In this document: positions 56,338 to 64,000 of the stretch, one piece after another
How the letters are laid out: each line of letters opens with the position of its first letter
Numbering within the stretch: the first letter of the stretch is position 1
NCBI GenBank assembly: GCA_009599575.1
Contig: VWND01000001.1
Location: 1,054,001-1,118,000 of the forward strand
DNA: 64,000 bases
Direction: 5' to 3'
DNA from: Blumeriella jaapii
Lineage: Eukaryota; Ascomycota; Leotiomycetes; Helotiales; Drepanopezizaceae
Notes under the pieces: model-generated
The model's database searches: none
Told to the model about the DNA's origin: nothing
Seen by the model: the letters and a program-made list of their open reading frames with translations, nothing else
Translations under genes and position numbers: made by a program

Positions 56338-57593
56338 ATGTCTTCCGGCGAGAAAGAAGGAGGTGCCATCGCCGACAAGAACAAAGGCTCCTGGTCGGCC
56401 TTCCTGAAATCCATTGCCTCCTTCTCGGGCGATCTCTCGTCCTTGACCGCTCCTCCGTTCATCCTGTCCTCGACGTCCCTGGTCGAGTTCTCGGGCTACT
56501 GGGCCGAGCACCCTTCCATCTTCGTTGCGCCCGCCAAAGAACAAGACCCGCAGAAGCGGGCTCTGCTGGTCCTGAAGTGGTTTTTGAGCACGCTCAAGCA
56601 GCAGTATGCCAGTCGCAGCGAGAAGTTCGGGAATGAGAAGAAGCCCCTGAATCCCTTCCTGGGCGAGCTGTTCTTGGGCAAGTGGGTGGATTCTGCTGGT
56701 ACCACGGAGCTGGTTTCGGAGCAGGTCAGGTATGCTACCGTCCGGTCATTGGCACGCCGACGTCTCTAATCATTGGATTTTGCAGCCACCATCCTCCGGC
56801 GACCGCGTACCACATCTCGAACAAGGAGCACGGCGTCTACCTACAGGGCTATAACGCGCAAAAGGCCTCCTTCGCGCGCACCATCTATGTCAAGCAAATC
56901 GGCCACGCCATCCTCTCGATCCCAGCCTTCAACGAGAATTACCTCATCACCCTGCCCAGTCTACACATCGAAGGCCTGATTTTCGGATCCCCATTCGTGG
57001 AGCTCAACGACAAGACATACATCACAAGCAGCTCGGGCTACACCGCCAAAATCGACTATAGCGGCAAGGGATGGCTGTCGGGCAAGAAGAACAGCTTTAC
57101 CGCCGTGCTGTATCCTACCGGCAAGGAGAAGGAGGTGCTGTACACGGTGACGGGCCAGTGGAACAGATCGTTCGACTTCCTCGAGGGCAAGAAGACTGTC
57201 ATCGATACCTACAACGCGGACGACTCGCCTACCACACCACTCACCCTTGCTCCCATCGAAGCGCAAGACCCGATGGAGTCCCGCAAGGCGTGGCAGAAAG
57301 TCGCAGCCAGCCTCGCCGCGGGCGACATGGAAGCGACTGCAACCGAGAAGACCAAGATCGAGGAGTCGCAGCGGGAACTCCGGAAGCAGGAGGCGGCTGA
57401 GGGGAGACAGTGGGAGAGGCGCTACTTCACGAAGCACGAAACAGATGAGGTGCTGACCCAGCTGGGCCCGGCTATCGGGTTAGTCCCCGAGGTGGATAAG
57501 ACAGGGGGGATCTGGCGGTTTGACGAGGCGAAGGCGAAGGCCTTGGAGTGCCAGAAGGCGGGTTTGGTGCCAGCGGCTGCGCCGAAGAAGTAA
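56338..57593 (+). CDS. Oxysterol-binding protein (Osh4/Kes1-type)
   Basis: Exons 56338-56729 and 56786-57593 (399 residues). The intron splits the family signature, which reads EQVSHHPP (about 128-135) after splicing, so the junction is certain. This is a short OSBP-related protein made of the lipid-binding domain alone, without PH, ankyrin or FFAT modules, like yeast Osh4/Kes1. The lid and core segments are recognisable: [36 protein letters not shown], and a Lys/Glu-rich C-terminal helix region. Such proteins exchange sterol and PI4P between membranes and dampen Golgi PI4P signalling. It is convergent with the next gene. Length and start are usual for the group. Confidence 0.93.
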
Positions 57594-58931
57594 TGAGGAT
57601 GAGGATGAGGATGGGGATGGGGATGGTGCTGGCTGGCTGGTGAGGAGGGCGTTGGGGCGCGGACGGGCTCGGGTTGAATGGGAATGCAGACTGTATGCAT
57701 ACCGGGGGGAGGGGGGCTGGTTGGGCATTGATTGTACTGTACTTTTGATATGCATCTTGCATGGGTAGGCGACGAAATGCTACTCTCGGTTCCGACCAGA
57801 TGACGGTATTTTGCCTCTTGTGCGGCTGCCCTTCGATCTTTATAAGCATCCGGGCTTCTTCGTCCTCAAGCAGAAAAGTGATTAAGTGAATGAGTAGAAG
57901 AGCTAGCAGACGCTGCTATAGCATTCTCACTCTCCGAGCTTTTACAAAGTACTGAAGAAGTCACGACAGAAAAGGCGAAGGAGGGAGATTCTGCATCGCC
58001 CTCTCGTGTTATGTTTTTTGCCTATGCATTTTCAGAGGACGTGCCTAACTCAGTCCATGGGGACAATAACAATAACATGGATACAGAGTTGATGCTGTAC
58101 TGTACTGTACTGTTGTTGGGCGAGAGGAAGGAAAAGGGGATGATGGGGTGTCCTCGCTTCATCCTTGCTGTTTGCTTGTTGACTTGCTTTGTGGGTAGTT
58201 TCGTTCTCTTCCTCTCTCTTCTTTCTTTCTTTCTTCTTTCTTCTGTCTTTTGTGATTCTTTCCACCAACCACGCATGTACATAGAATAGGGTCTCGAGGC
58301 TCGCTCTCTCTCTCACTAGCCCTCTTCCGAAGGGACGTATGTATAACCGGTGAGCTCGAAGACTCGGTAAAACAAAGACGTGCTCAGTACTGTAGGTGGG
58401 TAGAAAACACAGCACAGCATTCATTCATCGCGCACGCTTTCTTCTCCCTCCCTGGATCCAACCTCCCTCTGTCTCCCTGTCCCTTTCTTAGAGAGCTCCT
58501 CAACAATTCGGGGTTGCTGTCGTGAAGATCCTGTTCTGCGAGATCCGTGACAATGCCCCATCCCCCCCCCCCCCATTTTGTCCGCCCCAACTCAGCGCTG
58601 AGCCAATTTCCAACAAGTACGGAGACCAAAACGAAAACAAAAACAACCAACAAACAGAAAGCCAGAAGAAAAGGACGGGGGATGTGGTAGATTTGGACGA
58701 TAACGAGTCTCATTCATCTGTCCAAACCCATGCCGGAGTTATCCACTTCAAACGGCAGGTTGACTATCTACCTAGGTACTTGAACGTACAAACAGGTTTC
58801 CCTCCCTACACAACACGCCTCATATTCCAACTTTTTCCGGGGCCCGAGTACTGCACTTTAAAAAGCCCCCAACCCACCAAGAACGCCACGCTAAATCACC
58901 CAAAAGCGGTCGCTGACTTCAGCGAATCGTA
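57594..58931. other. Convergent spacer with simple repeats
   Basis: Holds GATGAGGATG/GATGGG repeats just after the OSBP stop (57597-57630), TTCTTTC pyrimidine repeats (58215-58260), a C-run (58563-58573) and GTACTGTAC words (57735, 58098). Another TACCTAGGTA palindrome occurs at 58771. No gene. Confidence 0.55.
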
Positions 58932-61721
58932 TCAATCGTAAGCGTCGTTAGACATGCTGTTGCTCTCTTTGTCCGAGGCAACTATACCGACCGGGGCGCT
59001 TCTACCGAGCCACCAGTCATTCGCTCCACCCCCAGCCGGGGGGTAGTGCACCCTCTTATACCTAAGGCCCTCTGGATCAAACCAATCATCCAGCGCCTCC
59101 TTTGCCCCATAAATGGCACTGCTGGCGACCTCGCCCGTCCACTGATCCAACTTGGTCGGTATCGCCCACGGGAAGAAGGGATCCGAAGGCTGCCAGGTGT
59201 TCTTGGACGAGGCGACGGGGTGGCAGTAGACTTCGCACATCGCGTATTCGGCCGTGAGCCAAGCGCCGAAGATGGCAAGGAAGAGCCCAAGCCACGTGAA
59301 CTTCCAATTTCTGGTCCACCCAAAACCAGCAAAGCGACCTCGTATCTGCGGAGGAGTGTCGCTAACCGCAACAGGATCATAGGTCCACAGTCGAGGAACT
59401 TTCACAGACAGTTCGATTTTAATATGGTGTTTGCTCTCGTCAGAGGGCTTTCGCGGCGGTAGATCATGGGCTGCCGAGACTTGTTGTTCCAGCCGTTCGA
59501 TGCCGTGTTTTGCATCCCGAATGCTTGTAGATGTGTTTCTCAACCGCTGCTCCATTCGCGCCAGAACCAGAGCCTCAATCTGTCTCTCTTTCTCTTCCAC
59601 GGACAAGAGTACATCTGGGTCGATATGCAGAGTTTCGAAGGCTGGACCCAGGTTCGAGTTCCGTCTCATGTTTTGTTTGTGTGCAGCATCGTGTTGACAT
59701 AGCGTCTCAAAATTATCCAGGGTGGAATCTTCAATACCGGCCTCGATTTGGAGGCGCCGTAGATCCTCGGCAGCTGTCGAGACCTTGGCGGTGTTGACGA
59801 GAGGAGGACGTGTAACTCTACTTAGGTGTCGTGTTGTGACCTCTCGACGTAAAGAGGTGCTCTGTGTCTGTGTGTGTCGTGGCACTTGTGTAGAGAGTTG
59901 GGGAATATCCTGTACCCTAAGTGTTGGTTTTTCGACTTGTTGCGCGGCAGAGTTGCCTTTGCCAACTTGTTTACTCTCCGAAGCCGCAATCGAATCGGCG
60001 ACGGGATCAATCAATTCGCGAGAAGGCGAGCTAGATCGCTGATTCTCTGCATTTCGGGAAGGTGCGGGTGTTTCGATAAATGCTCCCGTCACTCTCGGGG
60101 TAGGAAGCGACAAAGGATCGGCCTTTGGTCTGGCTCTAGGTGTTTCATCTAAATCGCCATTATCTGAAGGAGAAGGTGACCGCGATGGTGCCTTGACGGA
60201 ATTCTTTTCGGACAAGTTGTCCTGAAGCTCAAATAGTTTAGCCTCTGCAGTGATACGTTCCTCCGGATCGACATCTGCTTTTGGGGGACTGCTTGTGCGC
60301 GAAGTTTGTGATATCATGGGGAATCCACGCCGCTCAAATCGTGAGCGGCTCTGTGAATAGTTGCGTGACAAGCCGCTGATTCTGTCCAGTAGCCTGCCCG
60401 CAGGCTTCTCTGAAGGAACCTCAACTTCTTCCTCCAATGGTTTCCCCTCAGTCTTCGTATCTGGCTTGGGTTCTGAAATCACGGCGGACTTTTCCTCTGA
60501 CCTCTCCACTACCTTTGCAGTCATTTCAGTGTCTGCCACTGCGCGTCTCTCTGTGAGCTTCTTTTCGTCCTCATCCTCCTCACGCTCATCATGCACTTGG
60601 CGTTCCTCATCTCGGTGCCTGGATGGGCCAGGGCTTTGACTCAAGAGTCTAGAAAGCTTTCGAAGAGTCTCAGATGAGTCTTCACGCTTATGATTGCTGC
60701 TGCTGCTTTGTGGGTACGAGTTGTTCGGAAAAACCGTGATTGGTGTGCCCGGAATCGGATATCCTTCCTCCTCAAGAATAGTTCGTTCGTAATACACTTC
60801 CTCCTTGATTCTACCAACCGGCTCAAGGGCTGGAGTACCCTCTTTCAATGCCCGCTCCTCCGAATTGCGATCTCTAATCTCCTCTAGTCTGTCAGTCGCA
60901 ACGGCGCGAGCGGATGCGGACATATCTTTTCTCTCTCTTTCCCTAATTTCATCCAGTCTGCTCGTAGGCTTGATGCGAAGCATGGGACTCATATCCAATT
61001 GCAGTGAGCGGGCGGTGAAATCCACATCTGCATCCCAGATCCTACTTCTCTCTGGGCTTCTTCCTCTAAAATCGGCAGTTTTGGGGGGTGACAATGGTCG
61101 CATTGTTGTCTTTGTAGGTCCCTGTGCAGATGCACCGAGCTCAACTGATCGGAGAGGCACACCAGCTATGGGTTGCCGGAAGTTATCCTCTTCCGCCGCA
61201 CCATCCCACAATCCAGCCTCTTTCATCTCTGCCTTTGTCGCCTCTGCATCCCTTCTAGCCTCTGCCGCGATCGCGTCTCCTGATTCCGTCAAGATCTTCT
61301 GGATCCAATCCGGGTTTGGTTTGGACCGCAGCCAGGCCTTGGGTACGTTGAGTGGGATCTCGGGGTCACACCACGCGGGTCGCTCGCGCGCAACACCTGC
61401 TTCTACACTGCTGGCGCTGGTGATGGTGCTGTTGTTCTCTACCGGCGCAGTCCTGGGTCGTGTATAGTTCAAGTTGCGCGCGAAGCTGGCCTGGTTGTCG
61501 TAGGTCCCTGACGGTGCTGTCTTGACGAAGCGTGGTATGTTCTTGGTTCTCTCGTGTGCGGCCATCCGTCGCGCCAGCTTCTCCCTCTTCGCGTCGGCCT
61601 CGGCGTACATGATATCCAGCTCCTCCTTGGTCTTGGTCGGTCGCGGCGCTGGACTCGGGCTTCCCCCGTCGTTCCGCAACCAGGCGCCTCTTCGCGAGTG
61701 GAACGCGTTGTCGCGCTCCAT
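58932..61721 (-). CDS. Uncharacterised 929-residue protein with one C-terminal membrane helix
   Basis: Single exon. The chosen ATG at 61721 starts MERDNAFHSRRGAWLRNDGG, and sequence before it is open but lacks an ATG. Most of the protein is disordered, Ser/Pro/Glu/Lys-rich and heavily charged, with short coiled-coil-prone segments (LDEIRERERK, RLEEIRDRNSEERALK, DDDDE-type acid clusters). One stretch (PLNVPKAWLRSKPNPDWIQ, about residue 130) looks conserved, as does a helical block before the membrane segment (RQIEALVLARMEQRLRNTST). A single hydrophobic helix (WLGLFLAIFGAWLTAEYAM) is followed by a 97-residue tail rich in Trp and Pro (WQPSDPFFPWAIP; DDWFDPEGLRYKRVH). This topology suggests a nuclear-envelope, ER or spindle-pole-body membrane protein, but I recognise no named domain, so function is open. 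Confidence 0.85.
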   Translation of the reverse strand: MERDNAFHSRRGAWLRNDGGSPSPAPRPTKTKEELDIMYAEADAKREKLARRMAAHERTKNIPRFVKTAPSGTYDNQASFARNLNYTRPRTAPVENNSTITSASSVEAGVARERPAWCDPEIPLNVPKAWLRSKPNPDWIQKILTESGDAIAAEARRDAEATKAEMKEAGLWDGAAEEDNFRQPIAGVPLRSVELGASAQGPTKTTMRPLSPPKTADFRGRSPERSRIWDADVDFTARSLQLDMSPMLRIKPTSRLDEIRERERKDMSASARAVATDRLEEIRDRNSEERALKEGTPALEPVGRIKEEVYYERTILEEEGYPIPGTPITVFPNNSYPQSSSSNHKREDSSETLRKLSRLLSQSPGPSRHRDEERQVHDEREEDEDEKKLTERRAVADTEMTAKVVERSEEKSAVISEPKPDTKTEGKPLEEEVEVPSEKPAGRLLDRISGLSRNYSQSRSRFERRGFPMISQTSRTSSPPKADVDPEERITAEAKLFELQDNLSEKNSVKAPSRSPSPSDNGDLDETPRARPKADPLSLPTPRVTGAFIETPAPSRNAENQRSSSPSRELIDPVADSIAASESKQVGKGNSAAQQVEKPTLRVQDIPQLSTQVPRHTQTQSTSLRREVTTRHLSRVTRPPLVNTAKVSTAAEDLRRLQIEAGIEDSTLDNFETLCQHDAAHKQNMRRNSNLGPAFETLHIDPDVLLSVEEKERQIEALVLARMEQRLRNTSTSIRDAKHGIERLEQQVSAAHDLPPRKPSDESKHHIKIELSVKVPRLWTYDPVAVSDTPPQIRGRFAGFGWTRNWKFTWLGLFLAIFGAWLTAEYAMCEVYCHPVASSKNTWQPSDPFFPWAIPTKLDQWTGEVASSAIYGAKEALDDWFDPEGLRYKRVHYPPAGGGANDWWLGRSAPVGIVASDKESNSMSNDAYD

Positions 61722-62719
61722 GTCGATGACTACCCGTGTTGTTGGTTGTGTGTTTTCTGTGTGCTCTGGCCTGATCGGTCCTTGGATCAATGCGATTGCA
61801 AAGTGGCAGCAATGTGGTGCAAGATGTCTTCAATTGGTGGAAGGTGGACATTCGAGGTTGAGTCGCAAGGCGCGTGTTTATGGGACCGAGCATTAGCGCG
61901 TTCTGATCGGGCGGATTTGGCAGATAAAGCTGCTTAGTCAGTGCCAAGGCCACAACACAGCTTCGGCCATCCGAGCAGCAACGGGGTCTGATTGGCTAAG
62001 TACTTATTGACATTTGGCGTGACAGGCGTCGAGTACGACGATCAGCATTGGAAGGAACTAAAAGTACAACTTAGTGGGTGTGGAGAGGAGGTATCAATGT
62101 TCGAGGCCAGAGCAAACCAGAGCAATCACAGCCATGACGGCGGCACAGACACCAAATCATTGTCATCATCTCATTTGCAAACTTCAACTCGCTGCAGATC
62201 AAATCCATTCGTTTTGAAACCTCCCCCATCACGAAATGACGCCACCGGTGAAATACACGTTTGTCGCCTCCCCAGACCCAGGCAAAATGAATCCATGCAT
62301 TCCCATTCCATCCAGAACGTGATAGACAGACGCTCTGATTTGTTCGGATGTCAAAGTGTGCAGTGTAGATTTCGCGGTTGTTCCCCCTACTCCCCCAACC
62401 GACGTGCATCCGGTAGTTGTGTGACAGAGCAGGCGTGAAAAAGGAGATGTGATGAGGAAACTATTTGAAAACAGTGGTGGTTGCATGCAGGATGGCGCGC
62501 CGGCCACGCAGAGAGAAACAAATACAGATCGGCCTCCATTGCAACTTTCTTTCCCAGTTCTCAGCCCAGATCGCATATCGAACGGTAGCAATGTAGCAGA
62601 ATTGAATGAGAAAAAAAGCTGATCGTAGTAGTAACACAGTTCTGGTAAAAATGTCACAGCCCCATTGATATGGTGCAGCGAGCATCTACCAAGGACGTGC
62701 AACTACAAACATGGCCGAA
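61722..62719. other. Spacer, 5' of the 929-residue gene and 3' of DEF1-like
   Basis: No gene seen. Frames up to 157 codons on the minus strand (62229-62702) are unsupported and probably 3' UTR of the DEF1-like gene. Confidence 0.5.
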
Positions 62720-64000
62720 TTAGTGTCCGTAGTTGCCGCCCCATCCGCCACGCTGTTGGCTATTGCCGTAATAGTTGTTGCCACCGAAACCTTGGTAGGC
62801 TCCGTATTGGCTGTTTTGGTGGCTTTGGCCTCCAGCCTGGTGACCAGCTCCGCCAAGACCGCCGTATCCACTTCCAGTCTGGTTGGCGTGAAGACCCTGA
62901 CCAGGCTGTTGGAGGTGTGCCGGGTAGCCACCGTAGCCGGTCTGAGTTTGAGCCGGAGGGAGGGCTGATCCAGAGGTGGTGTTTGTGGCTGATCCTGGTC
63001 GACCTGATTGAGTAAGAGACGGGCTCGGGCCGTTGGAGGTCTTCGAGTCGCCAAAGGGCTTCAAGTCATCCCCAGCGCCTGGTTGGGTGCCCTGTTGACC
63101 ATTGTAGTGTTGCTGGCCTTGACCTTGGTAGGAAGAGCCACGACTGAAAGCGTCATGTCCGCCAAAAGCTCCACCGCCTCCAATAGCCTGGGGGGTTTGA
63201 GCTGGCTGAGCCGACCCAGCACGGCCATAGTCGGACAGTCCTCCAAGAGCACTATCACGGCCATGCAGAGAAGAAGCTCCGAAACCACCCGCAGCAGGAG
63301 AAGCCGAGTGCTCGTATGGGGCGGCTGGTGACATTCCATAGCCTTGGTACGGCTGCTGATGACCGCCCTTGGCGCCGTACGGTCCAGGGTAATTACCTCC
63401 ACCATACTGCTGGTACTGGTTCCATGCGGCGTAGTAGGGGCTTTGGTAGTATGGGTGATTGTACGGGTAGTTTCCAGCTTGGGGCTGTTGTTGGTGGCCG
63501 GGCTGGGGTTGAGTTCCTTGAGAAGCGGCCGATGGTTGCTGGCTTTGGGCGACTGGGTTGGGAGTGCTGTGTCCACTGTTCTGTCCCTCTCCAGCGGTTG
63601 CGTATCGAGACTGGGTAGATGGAGCGCCACTTTGGGGAAATTGGGAAGGGTTCTCGGCTGGAGGTCCATTGTATCCTGGGTAACCACGTTGTTGGGGAGA
63701 AGGGCCGTCTTGAGCTTGCGATCCTTGTTGTTGGCCATACTGTTGTTGATTGTAGTAGCTGTTATACGCATTGCGCTGTTGCTGAGCATCGGCCGTGTAG
63801 TAAGAAGAAAACTCGTTGGGTGCGGAGGAGAAGGCCCCGGTTTGTTGCTGAGACTGAGACTGACTTTGTTGAGAGGGGTAACCTTCGAATGGGCTTTGGG
63901 ATGATGGAGCTTGTTGACTGAAAGCATCGTACGGCTTCTGGGGCAATGGAGACTCCTGAGCGCCAGCTGGTCCATAACGTCCGTATGCGCCGTATTGGCC
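62720..64000 (-). CDS. DEF1-like RNA polymerase II degradation factor, C-terminal part (truncated by window edge)
   Basis: The reading frame is open from the right edge to a stop at 62720, giving 426 visible residues with the start beyond 64000. The sequence is a prion-like low-complexity domain rich in Gln, Gly, Tyr, Ser and Pro (for example QQYGQQQGSQAQDG, YGGYPAHLQQPGQG, GFGGNNYYGNSQQRGGWGG at the end). Fungal DEF1 proteins have an N-terminal ubiquitin-binding CUE domain followed by this kind of tail. They promote ubiquitination of stalled RNA polymerase II and are activated by partial proteolysis of the tail. The CUE domain lies outside the window, so the assignment rests on tail composition and the C-terminal GGWGGNYGH ending and is provisional. 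A different Gln-rich RNA-binding protein is possible. Confidence 0.6.
   Translation of the reverse strand, partial: GQYGAYGRYGPAGAQESPLPQKPYDAFSQQAPSSQSPFEGYPSQQSQSQSQQQTGAFSSAPNEFSSYYTADAQQQRNAYNSYYNQQQYGQQQGSQAQDGPSPQQRGYPGYNGPPAENPSQFPQSGAPSTQSRYATAGEGQNSGHSTPNPVAQSQQPSAASQGTQPQPGHQQQPQAGNYPYNHPYYQSPYYAAWNQYQQYGGGNYPGPYGAKGGHQQPYQGYGMSPAAPYEHSASPAAGGFGASSLHGRDSALGGLSDYGRAGSAQPAQTPQAIGGGGAFGGHDAFSRGSSYQGQGQQHYNGQQGTQPGAGDDLKPFGDSKTSNGPSPSLTQSGRPGSATNTTSGSALPPAQTQTGYGGYPAHLQQPGQGLHANQTGSGYGGLGGAGHQAGGQSHQNSQYGAYQGFGGNNYYGNSQQRGGWGGNYGH

Overview
This is a stretch of nuclear genome from a filamentous ascomycete (Pezizomycotina). The evidence is: short introns of about 45-140 nt with GTAAGT-type donors, CTGAC/CTAAC branch sites and CAG/TAG acceptors; a HET-domain gene; a 2EXR-domain gene; a soluble human/fission-yeast type DPM1; an OSCA/CSC1 channel; a filamentous-fungal DEF1-like Gln-rich protein; and large, microsatellite-rich intergenic spaces. 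I could not assign a genus. I see no bacterial operon, virus, CRISPR array or intact transposon.

Layout. 0-9.7 kb: a 2EXR protein, DPM1 (-), possible decayed coding relics, a HET-domain protein, then a GC-rich low-complexity spacer. 9.7-26.5 kb is gene-rich: a Fringe/GT31-like glycosyltransferase head-to-head with a RING-CH E3 ligase, a BTB protein, a TRAPPC12-like TPR protein, acetolactate synthase ILV2 divergent from galactokinase, and a small secreted protein. 26.5-44.7 kb is mostly gene-poor. It carries only a Kre9/Knh1-like membrane protein, a DHDPS/GaaC-type aldolase and a small GPI-anchored cysteine protein, set among minisatellites, a 49-G homopolymer and dozens of TGTACAGTACA-like palindromes. 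It also contains one degenerate tRNA-Cys. 44.7-64 kb: a CSC1/OSCA cation channel, another repeat-rich spacer, UBP16-like deubiquitinase head-to-head with mitochondrial ribosomal protein bL9m, class II fructose-bisphosphate aldolase, an oxysterol-binding protein, an unknown 929-residue tail-proximal membrane protein, and the C-terminal part of a DEF1-like protein that runs off the right edge.

The genes do not form one pathway. They are mostly housekeeping: glycolysis (FBA), branched-chain amino acids (ILV2), galactose (GAL1), dolichol-P-mannose (DPM1), sterol/PI4P transport, TRAPP trafficking, mitochondrial translation and ubiquitin enzymes.

Two cross-cutting observations matter most. First, four genes (TRAPPC12-like, the secreted protein, the GPI protein and UBP16-like) each need exactly one extra base inside a G or C run of 3-5 to restore an otherwise convincing protein. 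This points to homopolymer under-calling in the assembly rather than four pseudogenes. Second, the intergenic DNA is saturated with short palindromes built on TACAGTAC/TACTGTA, alongside a rarer TTGC-N5-GCAA motif and several coding-looking but probably non-coding tandem repeats. I found no convincing new multi-gene system. The best candidates for novelty are these dispersed motifs, the 929-residue protein and the DGRxSR-tailed cell-wall-sensor-like protein.
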